Source: Heliocidaris erythrogramma (Eukaryota; Echinodermata; Echinoidea; Camarodonta; Echinometridae). Taken from it: a stretch of 64,000 bases of DNA. The position numbers and the translations under genes are program-made. Location of the stretch: NCBI GenBank assembly GCA_025617745.1, contig CM046870.1, positions 2,857,285 through 2,921,284 of the forward strand, written 5' to 3'. Shown in pieces: positions 44,857 through 56,384 of the stretch. Numbering within the stretch: the stretch's first letter is position 1; each line of letters starts with the position of its first letter. The notes below the pieces were generated by a model. That model was not told the origin of the DNA and ran no database searches. It saw nothing but the letters and a program-made list of their open reading frames with translations.

Positions 44857-46522
44857 CACTGTTGGTCATAAAGGTGGAATAAAATATTTTTGAATAAAAA
44901 TCGACAGTTTTGTTGGTATTTGAAAGGCTACGCGTAGACAAAATGGTAATTGAGTGATTACATAATGTTTCCCCATTACACAGGTGACATTATAACATGA
45001 GAAATTTGGATTACGTAATAAATTCTTTTGTTGTAGACTATAAAAGCCTATGCATATGATATTCTGTCCCTTTCCCTGATTTAGCACTGTGTATAAGAAG
45101 GTTGCATTTTTTCGAGTTCCTTGTACCGTTTGAAATAAAAATCGGTAGAGACGTTCCCTGGACTATGCCTGGTCCAACGGCAACAGCAACACGCGAGAGA
45201 GTGGTAGCACTGCGACAGGAGGGCTACAAGCAGACTGATATCGCAGAAGTCCTAGGGATATCACAGAGTGCAGTCTCTAAGATCCTGAAACGTCAACGTG
45301 AGGCGGGGAATGTGCGGCCACGGAAATCTCCAGGACGTCCCAGATTGACCACAAGAAGAGATGATCGCCAACTGTTGAATTTCAGCCGCAGAAACCGGAA
45401 ATTGCCCATGAGCCGTCTTCGTCGCTTGTGGAGGAGATATCATGGGATCAACGTTTCCCGGTCAACCGTTAATCGCAGATTGCTCCAACATGGTTACCGA
45501 GCACGACGGTTGACCAAATGTCCACGCCTGTCTGTTCGCCACAGAGTAGCTCGTCTTCTTTGGGCTAGGGAGCACAGAAGGCTTCATCCAGGACATTGGC
45601 AACATGTGGTCTTCACGGACGAGAGCCGGTTCATCCTTGACCGAAAGGATGGGAGACAACGAGTTCGTCGATTAGCCGGGGAAAACCTTCGCGATGAATG
45701 TATCCACGAGACGACTCAAGGCGGAGGCGGCTCAGTGATGATATGGGCCGGCATCCATTATGGAGGGAAAACGCCACTGGTGGTTCCGGACGGAACGTCA
45801 ACGCCGCCGCCTACAGGGATATCTTGGAGTTCCACTGTCTTCCATATGCAAGACGAGTGTATGGGCACAATTTCCGACTGCAGGATGACAACGCTAGACC
45901 GCACAGGGCCGCTGCAGTAAGGGAATTCCTGGAGGCAGAGGGCGTCGTACAGTTGCCATGGCCAGCTTGTTCGCCGGATATGAACCCCATAGAGCATGCA
46001 TGGGATGCCCTAGGCCGAGCCATCAACGACAGAGAGGTCATTCCTCAAAATCTGCAGGAGTTGGCAGATGCTCTGAGGGAAGAATGGGACGCTATGCCTG
46101 TTGACGTCATCAACAAGCTAGTGGACAGCATGCCACGACGTCTGCATGCGCTGGTTCGTGCCAGGGGTGGACATACCCGATACTAGTGACTGAGTAAGAA
46201 CAATGACTCAAGTTTGATGCAAATTTGTCCATGAAATCACAAAAAAAAAGTCATCTGGAAAACTGAGAGAGATTGAAAATAAATACTGTATCTCATGATC
46301 CTTTAATTTACTGTATATTGTCGTCATTGTTGTTCTGTGCTCATGACATCCATCGCTTAGGACATAAACTTGTAAAATATCACTGTCAAACGTGTGTAAA
46401 AGGCAGAATAATAAAGTAAAGTGGTTATCATGCACCATAAATGCCATATTCAAATCATGTTGTAATAATTACGCTGTGAAAATTTGGTGAAAAAAAATAT
46501 TCCACCTTTATGACCAACAGTG
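44857..46522 (+). mobile_element. Tc1/mariner-type DNA transposon
   Basis: Perfect 24-bp TIRs CACTGTTGGTCATAAAGGTG... begin at 44857 and, inverted, end at 46522. TA flanks both ends (44855-44856 and 46523-46524), the standard target duplication. The length of 1,666 bp is typical. A single transposase gene fills the middle. It splits the LINE ORF2 of copy 1, so it inserted after that LINE. Confidence 0.97.
45165..46186 (+). pseudogene. Tc1-like transposase, one frameshift
   Basis: The enzyme would cut and rejoin the element at TA sites in the nucleus. The start is taken as ATG 45165 (MPGPTATATRERVVALRQEG). A helix-turn-helix (YKQTDIAEVLGISQSAVSKI) and a GRPR-type linker (SPGRPRLTTRR) are followed by a second DNA-binding part. 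The catalytic residues are Asp in VFTDESRF, Asp in LQDDNARPH and Glu in SPDMNPIEHAW; the last two have 34 residues between them, i.e. DD34E. One base is missing near 45799, shifting frame within PDGTS; the downstream frame continues to the stop at 46184-46186. Otherwise intact, about 340 residues. Confidence 0.94.
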
Positions 46523-46524
46523 TA

Positions 46525-47029
46525 TTTCTTTCTTTATTTCTGTTTCATCAAGAGTTATTTTTCCATCTTCTGTTAACAACTTTTGTATCACAGTTTTCTT
46601 TTTATTAGCCTCCATTAATTGGTTAAAGTATCTCGTGTCATTCTGACAGCTGTCATAAAAGGATGCCCTTGATCTAATCTTAAGGCCTTCATTAACAAAA
46701 TCGTAACATGCTCTCAACTGTTTCCTTTTACTTTGTAATAACTGAACGTTTTCTTTTTCTATACTGTTTCCTAATTCGTTCTCGATATCACCAATATCCT
46801 TTTCCAGTTCCTCAAGTTTTTGTCTGCGTTGTCTGGCCTTTTCTTTAGAATATTTTCTTGTAAATTGACTTATCTTCATTTTCATAAAATCCCACAACAA
46901 TCTCTTATCTACAATTTCTTTCTTATATTTTTCTTCCAATTCAATGATTTCCTTTTTCATTTCATTTATATAGTGATTATCTCTACATAAGCTGTTATTA
47001 AATTTCCAATAAGATCCTTTGCCTTTCAA
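46525..47029 (-). pseudogene. LINE ORF2 linker between endonuclease and RT (copy 1)
   Basis: GKGSYWKFNNSLCRDNHYIN opens a lysine/glutamate-rich, probably helical stretch ending in ASFYDSCQNDTRYFNQLMEA. The corresponding part of copy 2 is at 52750-53220. The frame is cut at the Tc1 insertion. Confidence 0.8.
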
Positions 47030-47082
47030 TAAATTTTGACGTTTATTATAAAATTGTAACTGAATTGCCGAATGGTCTGTAG

Positions 47083-47799
47083 CTATATAGATGGGATAAT
47101 ATTACATTTTACAACTATTTCATCAAGTTTCTCACTTATAAACCAATAGTCAATGCGACTTTGCATTAAGGGCTGAGTTTGTCTATACGTAAATTGCCTC
47201 TTCATTCCATTCCTTGTTCGCCAAATATCAATTAAATCTAAATTATCCATAAATTGTTCAAAATATGCACAAAATCTAGATTGATATGTTTTACTAATTC
47301 CCATATAATCCAAGCCCATGTTTCTAATCATATTGAAATCCCCTCCTATAACTGTAAGATCGTCTTGGACATAAATTCCTTTCAACAACTGACTAAAATC
47401 ATTCAAAAAAATGTACTTGTTCCGACTCTCTACCTCGCACCGGAAATTACACGTTACAAATAATCATTTTTTGACCTTATATGATACATTCCATAATCAC
47501 ACAACGTCCTTCCTTATCTGTACATACCTTATGAACTTGAATATCTAACTTTGAATGAACTAAAATTAAGACTCCTTTACTATGATTTGTCCCGTGGCTA
47601 AAATAAAGACTTCCATCCCATAACTGTCCCCATTCGTCTTCGATTTCTTTCGTACTAAACGTCTCTTGTAAAAAAATAATATCTGCTCGTTTGTCTTTAA
47701 TCCAAGTAAAAATTCTATCCCTTTTAAATTGTTTCTTATTCCTTTAACGTTTAAAGAGAGAAAGTTACATGCAAAAGATACATTTTTAAGTTGAGCCAT
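47083..47799 (-). pseudogene. LINE ORF2 endonuclease (copy 1)
   Basis: FLSLNVKGIRNNLK at the start, LTVIGGDFNMIRNMGLDYMG (catalytic GGDFN) and QSRIDYWFISEKL are AP-endonuclease motifs of the Tx1/L1 type, which nick target DNA to prime reverse transcription. Two or more frame breaks, near 47560 and 47430, inactivate it. Confidence 0.85.
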
Positions 47800-49118
47800 A
47801 AAGCAGATTAAAACATAACACTACAAGCATCAATCTACAAATGTTTACAAAAATAAGGAAATACAACCTCAAGTAATTCATAATACGTTGATAATTGCAC
47901 AATACATTAAAATAGTTTCGAAACCCCACAGAAAGGCAAAAAAAGTGAAAGGCTACCCCCACTGGAAAAGCACACTTATTTACATCCACCACATCCACAA
48001 CACCCACAACACCCACAGCATCCACAACACATCCCAACAACAGCAACAACACAATGGCAGACAATGCGCCCATCCCTTGTGAGCTACGATGAGCAGCTTC
48101 ACTACGGGTATTAGGCATAAAGTACCCGCCCCCGCCCCCTCACCTCAAAACCATTATTTCCACAGAAAGATACTGTAAAATTGATATTTTCAAGGGGAAA
48201 ATACAAAAAAAAAAATCTGTAATATACATCCGTATATACCTATAATGTACATCTAAATACTTTCTATAAATGATATGTAGAGAAAAAAAAAAAATGCAAC
48301 CACAACTGCCAAATGTATTAAAAGAAAAAAAACCCTCATAACTCCAAATATTGAACTGTTAAGAACTTCTGTAAGAGAAAAAAATACAAAAACTAAGCCA
48401 TGCTATATACATGTAGCACATAAGAAGAAAAGATGGGAAAGGAAATGGGGTAAAAACATTTTGCTTTTTTGAATATTCACGCCTTTATGAATATTTTCCA
48501 AACTGCTAAAGCTAAATGTCACGAGGGCATGATTATACGTCACTCCTCTTTCATATGACAAAACGTTCAGTCACTCATAATTCTATGCGCAGCCTTTAAA
48601 AAAAAAAATAAAAATAAATAATCATCCCATTTACCTTCTCCACAAAAAAATGTGTTGAATAAGAATGGACAAGCTCGGAGACAAGAGGGAGAAAGGGACA
48701 AAAGTATATAGTACACAAAACTACAGTAAATAAGTTCAATCAATTAATGACTTCATTCATTTACGGTTTCTTCCAACCGTCTCATAATATCTACAGAGTA
48801 CATTTTGACCCGCATTCATGGAAGCGCATCAATCCAAGCCAAATGTCAAAACACCAGTCTGATGCATTAAAAAAAAAACCTAGTGCCGAAACCACCAGTT
48901 CGATCCGAAACGGGTGCTGCCCCAACACTCATTCGGCTCAGCCCAACCCGACAGAGACCGAAAAGTCCGTCCCCCGTCCATCAACCCCCACCACCCCGAC
49001 AGGGCCGGCCACCCACCCAGAGACAGCAAGCGCCCCATCGCTCCGCTGCGCAACCGTCCACCCGCCGACGCGCCTCGGGCATGTAGCCGCAAATGCCTGC
49101 ACTTCAAACCTCCCTATA

Positions 49119-49149
<31 letters not shown>

Positions 49150-49700
49150 AAAAAAAATCACACTAGCACCTCCGAGCTCCACAACCACACACCTACGGCC
49201 ACACATCGGCGCCCAGACAGCCCGCACAGCAGCGCGACAGAAGCGCCCCCGCCCCCAAGTGTATAACCGACCCCGCCATAAACACGAGGCCAACAAACGA
49301 GACAGAACACCCGGTCAAAACCAGACACCGAGCGTGAGACGACGCTGAACCAAAACCTAACTCCTGCATTGTGCCGAAATTCTTGTCACTCTGAATTTTT
49401 CACTTTGAATCGAAATAAATGACTCACTCTTGTTATCTGTATTTAATATAGGTATGACACAGTCAAATCTCCGTAAAATTTTAACCGAGATTGACACTCC
49501 GAGAAATCCCGCCCCCCACACTGAAGCAGACCACAGGTCCGCTCAAAATCCCCTTTCAATGACATGGGTATTGGTTAGCTGCACACTTTAACAGTCCTAA
49601 TTCTTTAAATTTAATAGCGTACGAATTTCCCCCCATCTTTCTTATATAAGAAAACACTTCCTTCAAAACCTCTAGAGTAATTCGATTAATATACATAAAA
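47800..49700. other. Spacer between LINE copies; GC-rich patch and CA repeat
   Basis: CCACAACACCCACA repeats lie at about 47985-48030. A GC-rich patch at about 48890-49090 is followed by a (CA)n run at 49123-49148 and another GC-rich patch to about 49340. Apparent reading frames in these patches are proline/arginine-rich on several frames at once and are not credible. No ORF1 was found upstream of copy 1. Confidence 0.45.
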
Positions 49701-50224
49701 TCCCGAATTATCGTTATTTTTTTATGTTTTTAAAGATTTTTTTAATTTTCCATTCAATGAACTAACAAACAAAATAACATAACATAACATATATAATATG
49801 CATCCTTAATTAACATACTTATTTACATGTAAATAATATGCATATCACAATTATGAACATTCGCAATATAAACATATAAATTATATTACATCACATAATA
49901 CAAATTGTAAAGTACCTACAAATTCAATAACGTATACACAACCGAAAAAATATAATAACCCTGATTCAGTTAATGGAAAAAAAGAAAAAACAAAACAAAA
50001 ACCCTATAACTTAAGGATAATCCCTATACCTCCATACTTAAACTGCCATGCCCCCACCTCCCTCTCCCTCACGTCATCTCGTTCCTCAGTGTTCAACCTC
50101 CCCTCCCTCCCCCCACCTTCCTCCGCCTTCCTATGCCCATACTAAAAAATTAACCCTATAAAGATAATTTCAACAATGAACCAGGCTAACTCTATTCATT
50201 GAAATTGCGTCTGCCTCAGCATCC

Positions 50225-52961
50225 CTAGTAAATAAACTTATCCCATTTTCTGAAATGACTTGGTAATAATCCTCTTTGTTCCGCTAATTTTCTTTCTTCT
50301 TTTTTGTCCTCTTGAATTTTTGTCTTTATCTCATTAGAAGTAGGGGTTTTTCTTTTAACTCTACTATTGATAAATATCATGTACTTTATCTTAATTATTA
50401 TATGATTCAATAATTGCTCTTCTCCTATATTTGATCCGTGCACCCCAATATGAACACCTTTCCAGTCTATGTTTGAAATCTTGGGAAGTTGAAAAAAGTT
50501 ACCACATTCATTCCATAATATTTTTATCCGTTCACAAGTAAAAAATAAATGATTATAGGTTTCCTCCTCTTTATGACAAAAAGAGCATAAATTGTCTGCT
50601 ATAATCTTAAATAGGTACAAATGTTTTTTTGTGTAGACTATATTGTGTAACATTTTAAACTGAAATTCTCTGAGTCTACTGTTTAAAGTAGACTTCCGAG
50701 GTCTCAAAAAAATCAAAGAGGTATCCTTTTTTGAAAAATTATACATTTCCTCTAATTTTTGTATAGCCTTTGGTTTTTCTGTTCTCATGTTTAACAAAGC
50801 CTCATATATTCTTTTTGATGTAATATCTTGTAGGGAAAAACATTTACCTTTAAATTGAAATTCCAAGTTCAAACCACTATCTTTGACCGCATAATCATTC
50901 TTTTTCAAAAAACCTTTCCAAACATATGGAATATTCTTAAAAATTTCTAATATCTTGTTTATTTCCAATTGATCTAGACCCATTCTTTGAAGGTTTGAAT
51001 TAGATTTCACTTTTCCTTCTTCATCTACAATATGATGGAGTTTATAAACATTCTTTAAGAATAATCTTTCATCAAAATAAGTTTCTCCATCCAATCGTAT
51101 GAACATATTATTAAAGATCAACTCATTTCTTTTGTTTATTTCTTCTTTAAGCAAAAAGTGTTTCTTATTCAACCACACCTCTATCATATCTTTATAAAAT
51201 TCTGGCAATGGGAACTCTACTAAATTCATTCTGGTATTGCTAAAAAATATTAACAATCCTCCGGCTTTCCGAGCTAAATATCTAAAATATTGTTTCCATT
51301 TCATATTTGGATCCCCCAATATAAGCTTTTTAATCCACATAATTCTTTGCACCTTGATGAATAATTGAAAATCAGTCATTTTGAGACCACCACTGTCATA
51401 ATTTAAATAAACACTATTTCTCTTGATTTTATCTTTCCCACCCCATAAGAAATCAAAAATAACTCTGTTCAGCTCCTGCACTAACCATGTCGGTACAACG
51501 GTTAGTGAAGAAACATATATTAGTTTGGATAGCACAAAAGTTTTAATAAGCTGGATTTTACCCATTAACGTCAAATCTCTCTGCTTCCACCACGTGAAAA
51601 TTTTCTTTATTTTACTAAGTATTTCTTTATAATTGATTCTTTCCTGACTTTCTCTATTCAATGAAAAATATATACCCAGAATCTTAACTATCTGCTCTAC
51701 TTTGCCGAAGGGTAATACTACATCACTTTCTTTATGGGGTCCCAATAACATTATAAGGTTTTATCCTTATTCATTTTCAACCCTGACGTTTCGGAAAAAA
51801 ACTCAAACAGCTTATCTAACTTCCTAATCGAATAAACATCTTGAACAAAAATGGTCATATCATCTGCATATAATATTTGTTTGACTTCTGTATCCCCAAA
51901 CCTAATTCCATGAATTTCTGGTTCAAGCCTTATTTTGTTAGCTAATATTTCAATACATAATATAAAAAGATAAGGGGATAAAGGATCCCCTTGTCTTACT
52001 CCTCTCTTAATGTCAAAGTAACCTGTTGAAATATTAACATTAAAAACACAACTTTCAGCCTTTTTATACAAGGTCTTAACCCACTTGCAAATCGAAGGTC
52101 CAAAACCAAAAGCTTGTAATACTTTGTACAAAAAACAATGTGACACTGAATCAAAGGCTTTTTCAAAATCAATAGCCAATAAATATGCCGATATATTATG
52201 TTTTGTTGTGTGATAAATCATATCGTCTATAAGTCTAATGGCTTCCCCAATATTTCTTCCCTTTAAATATCCCACCTGATCCACTTTGATTATTTCATGT
52301 AAAACTTCCTTAATCCTTATTGATAGAACTTTTGCCAAAATTTGTAGTCTACATTAAGTAATGAGATAGGTCGGTAATTTTTAATTTGTAATGAATCTTT
52401 TCCCTCTTTATGAATTAAAGTTATAACTGCTTGTCTTTGTGAAGGTGAGAGTTCTTCTCTAATAAAAGCATTATTTAAAGCTTCAAGTAAAACATCCCCA
52501 ATCACCGGCCAAAACAATATATAAAATTCTGCACTCAGCCCATCATTTCCTGGTGATTTATTCATTTTCATCTCTTTTAAAGCAGCTAAACATTCACCTT
52601 CTGTAATTTTCCCTTCACATGCTTTCATCGATTCTAATGATAATTTTGGTATATCATGGAATAAAATGTTATCATCGACATCTTTATCCTCTCTTTTTGA
52701 ATATAACTTACTATAAAATTGTTTAATTTCAGCTTTTATTTCGAATTGATCAAAACTTATATCACTTCCTATTAACAATTTCCGTATATTTGTCCTTTTC
52801 TTGTTAGATTCCATTAATTGTGTAAAGTACCTCGTGTCTCTTTCCCCGCTTTCATAAAAAGTAGCTCTGGATCTGATTTTAAGTCCCTCACTTATGTAAT
52901 CATAACATGCCTTCAGCTCTGTCTTTTTACTTTCTAATAAATCGATTGTTTCTCTATTCAT
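50225..52961 (-). pseudogene. LINE ORF2 reverse transcriptase and carboxyl end (copy 2)
   Basis: Order of motifs: MKMNKSPGNDGLSAEFYILF, YRPISLLNVDYK, DFEKAFDSVSHCFLYK (motif A), RGVRQGDPLSPYLFILCIE, then ILYADDMTIFVQ (catalytic YADD, about 51857-51890). The long thumb region has KAGGLLIFFSNTRMNLVEFP. The carboxyl end has CSFCHKEEETYNHLFFTCER, a putative zinc-binding CCHC. Single-base breaks are near 52345 and 51757. Confidence 0.93.
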
Positions 52962-52971
52962 ATCTGTTAAA

Positions 52972-54000
52972 TTATTTTGGATGTGATTTATTTCTTTTTT
53001 CTAGTTCCAGAATTTGATCTCTTCGTTTTTTAGCCTTTTCCTTCGAAAATTTCCTGGAAAAATTATTTATTTTCATTTTCAAAAAATCCCACAAAACTCT
53101 CTTATCTTTTATTTCATTTTGGTATGTTTGTTTCAAATTAATAATTTCTTCTTTCATTTGCTTAGTGTATTCATTGTCTGTACATAGACTGTTATTAAAT
53201 TTCCAATATGTGCCTTTAAGTTTTGAAGATGATGCAGTAGACTTATTGTACATTTGAAAGATAACTGCCGAATGGTCTGGCGCTATAGACGGGATTATGT
53301 TACATTTTAAAACTATTTCCTTTAACTTTTCAGTAATAAACCAATAATCAAGCCGGCTTTGCATAAAGGGATTAACTTGACTAAAAGTGAATAGCTTCTT
53401 AAAACCATTTAATCCCCTCCAAATGTCTATTAGATTTAAATTACCCAGGAAATTATCGAAATTCTTGTGAAATGAAGACTGGAACTGTCGTTTATTATTT
53501 CCCATGTAGTCTAAGTCAATATTCCTTACTAAATTGAAATCTCCCCCAATAATGAGTGGGATGTCTTGATCATGTTTTTCTTTTAGAATTCCATTTAATT
53601 TATGCAAGACTGTATTCCGTTCTAGAGTTTTCCCCTGAACCGGAAAATATACATTAACTATAATAAGCCTTATTCCTTGTAAAATACATTCCATGATGAT
53701 GAACCTCCCTTCTTCATCCGTTTTTATATCTAAAATCTGAATCTCTAATTTAGAATTAATTAAAACAGTGACCCCTCGACTATGATTTGTTCCGTGACTA
53801 AAATATAACTTTCCGTCCCACACTAACCCCCATTCGTCTTCAATATCCCTTGTACTAAATGTCTCTTGTAAAAAGACTACATCTGCTTGCTTATCCTTCA
53901 ACCAAGTAAATATTCTCTCTCTTTTTATCTTATCTCTCAACCCTTTAACATTCAAAGATAGAAAGTTACAGTTAACAGAAAAACAGTTAAAGTCCATCAT
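52972..54000 (-). CDS. LINE ORF2 endonuclease (copy 2)
   Basis: The uninterrupted domain starts at ATG 54000. Motifs in order: FLSLNVKGLRDKIK (Asn), ADVVFLQETFSTRD (Glu), LIIGGDFNLVRNIDLDYMG (Asp-Asn pair), QSRLDYWFITEKL and SIAPDHSAVIF (final His). All APE-type catalytic residues are visible, so the domain could be active. The lysine-rich linker follows, and one extra A in an A-run near 52990 ends the frame early. Confidence 0.93.
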   Translation of the reverse strand: MMDFNCFSVNCNFLSLNVKGLRDKIKRERIFTWLKDKQADVVFLQETFSTRDIEDEWGLVWDGKLYFSHGTNHSRGVTVLINSKLEIQILDIKTDEEGRFIIMECILQGIRLIIVNVYFPVQGKTLERNTVLHKLNGILKEKHDQDIPLIIGGDFNLVRNIDLDYMGNNKRQFQSSFHKNFDNFLGNLNLIDIWRGLNGFKKLFTFSQVNPFMQSRLDYWFITEKLKEIVLKCNIIPSIAPDHSAVIFQMYNKSTASSSKLKGTYWKFNNSLCTDNEYTKQMKEEIINLKQTYQNEIKDKRVLWDFLKMKINNFSRKFSKEKAKKRRDQILELEKRNKSHPK

Positions 54001-56380
54001 GGATCTCGGTTAAGGAGACTCCTCCCCTTTACAAAAAATGCCAGAGATGTCGAGGCAGAAGCATGTTTTTGAATTGAGCCTTTGCTAAAGAATTTACAAT
54101 AATCCAAAAATGTATTCAAGGTTACTCTAAGAAAGACCAACGCTATGAGCATAGAAATTAGCGGACGCCACCCCCTTAAAAGAAAAAAAAGTATCCCAAA
54201 CTGATTGGATAAAAAGCCAGTACCAACTACCCTAAAAAAAACACAAAGAAAACAAACAAATAACATACCTAACTAGACCAATTATGTACATCCCATAGAC
54301 CATCGCAAATAAAAAACACAAAAAAACCCGCCCACAGTTCACCCCTTTTCCTTGAGTTGAACTATTTTAGACAATCTATAGACATTCCTAACAATCTGAA
54401 AACCAAATAAATGACATCTCGTATAGGTATTGGAGTGCATTCCTCCATTATTAACCCCTCCCTACTACCATCAAACCAACTGCCATGAAAGAATGACATA
54501 TCCCAGAAAAATCTCATCTAAATTACTAAACAGACAGGTCTATTATTTTATTGACATACCTAAAATTTTGGTTGTATCAAATTGACATAACACATGCAAG
54601 ACAGTCAATGACCTTTAAATTTCATGAAAAAGTCTTTATCTATTAATAAAATGAATTAATTGCCATGAAAATACTATTTGAGCTATTTGGCGATACCGCC
54701 CGAATGTACTTACATTCAAATATTCAGTAGACTGCAATAATACAATTCACTTGAATGTTATGTCCTTATCGAAAGACATAGTTGTAAGTCATTCAAGAAT
54801 GACCACAAAAAGGAAAACTTCTTCAGTAAAGTCTGAACGAGGTGTGTCACCTAAATACTTGATGTCACTTCAATACTTAAATAGAACTGTTTTATACTTA
54901 TACCTATAACATTGTTAACATTCAGAAAAAGAATGTGTACATGTGAAAACACAACATTCCAACCATTTACACCTTTGTCATCAAAAGTGAAAGTATCCCA
55001 GAAGAATCCTAACTGAAATAACACATAAAGAGGGTTATTGTCAGACTGAAATTCAAATTGAATTAAAATTGCCTTTTAAGTTTGTCAGAGAATTGGCTTT
55101 TAAAGTTTGTTAAAGGTCAAATACCAATTAACAAAACCAAACCAATTACCAAAGAATAACACTAAGCTTTTGGCGTTACAATAGAAATGTAACCTATATT
55201 CAAATGCATAGTACTCCATGCTTTTAGTGTTGTTATTAAATTTGAAAAGCTTACTTGTAGGTTATCCATACAAGAATAAGCATTTTCAAATACTTAATGA
55301 GATTTTGTTATGTCAGATAAAACTGTCTAATCATCCAGAAAAATTTACATATATTTAAAACGACACTCTAATCATCCAGGCTTTCGCCATAAAGAGAAAA
55401 TATCTCCAGTAAAGTGTAAACAGAAATACCAAGAATGTCCACATTAAATCTTAATGAGAACTTGTTATGATTTGGTAATGTACATATTCTAAAAAACAAC
55501 ATTCCACCCAAACAGGACTTAATTAAGATGTCTAATGCCAATTGGCAAAAAAATTACCATTAGAATGCCACTGACCTTTTGGCGATACAACAGAAATGTG
55601 AATTCTTGTCACATTCCACTAAGAACATTATACTTCAACAATGCAATGTGTAAAAAAGCTTTGATTGTTATCGGATTCAGTACCCAATATAATTATGCGC
55701 ATCATTAAATATTCTACTTCAATCATATGAATGCATTCAAAATGTATAATAGACAGAAATTACTCCAAACAGTCAGCTATTCAATGTAACTTCAGATGAA
55801 AAGTTTAGGCATGATCCATTTTGAGGAAATTTGGAAATAAGACAAATCAATTTTTATTTAGCCAAATAACGACAGTAGATCGAGATAACCTGATATTAAA
55901 TACAGAAAAACAACAACCACATTTTACGCTATCATTGGGTACTTGTTGATCATGTAATTAACCAGAATGTACAAAACTTATAAAAGAAATCGTTTGTTCA
56001 CATGCTCAATACCAACACAATCGCTTCATTCACCTCTTTTTCATTTTTAACTAATTTGCAGAGTCAAATGAATTATGTTAGAGCCATAACTGTTGCTGGT
56101 CTTACAATTAACCATATAATTAACATACAAATAAGCTTTATTCTCAAATACAAAAGTCTACATGCAGTCCGGATATATATCCTTTCTCGATTGCTCAGTA
56201 ATTATTTTATTTTCCTCATGATTTAATTTTTTTTTTTTATATAGTCCAGAAAATTGTGTTAAAATCATCCCCGTGATAGTAGCCCATTGAGCATGCCATC
56301 AAACCATCCTGATACGACAACTTCTAATTAAAATCTATCCTTTCAAACTTTTAGTTAGATTTTTTTTCCCTTTCTTTCAA
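54001..56380. repeat. AT-rich spacer with degenerate tandem repeats
   Basis: From about 54490 to 55800 blocks such as TTTGGCGATACAACAGAAAT recur at about 54690, 55170 and 55579, and TATCCCAGAAGAATC-like blocks recur between them. The repeat is old, with a period of about 400-480 bp. The rest is AT-rich with no recognised gene. Confidence 0.5.
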
Positions 56381-56384
56381 AGAT

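Larger units (their letters stand above)
41750..47799 (-). mobile_element. Tx1/L1-like LINE, copy 1, interrupted by Tc1
   Basis: On the - strand, endonuclease, linker, RT and carboxyl-terminal segments of ORF2 occur in order and align in pattern with copy 2 (50225-54000). The 3' UTR (41750-42500) is T-rich on the + strand and includes a low-complexity C/A region. Many stops and frameshifts are present. A Tc1-like element is inserted at the TA at 44855. This copy is clearly older than copy 2. Confidence 0.85.
49700..54000 (-). mobile_element. Tx1/L1-like LINE, copy 2, nearly intact ORF2
   Basis: ORF2 runs from ATG 54000 to a stop at 50225 (about 1,258 codons), with only three single-base frame breaks (near 52990, 52345 and 51757). 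The 3' UTR continues to about 49700, where AATAACATAACATAACATAT may be part of the end. An ORF1 of the same type of element lies 4.8 kb upstream (58789-59787); whether it belongs to this copy is unclear. Confidence 0.88.

Noticed and set aside
48880..49348. GC-rich reading frames as a LINE ORF1 for copy 1
   Set aside because: Several frames are open at once with proline/arginine bias, and there is no coiled coil or RRM pattern like that at 58789-59787.
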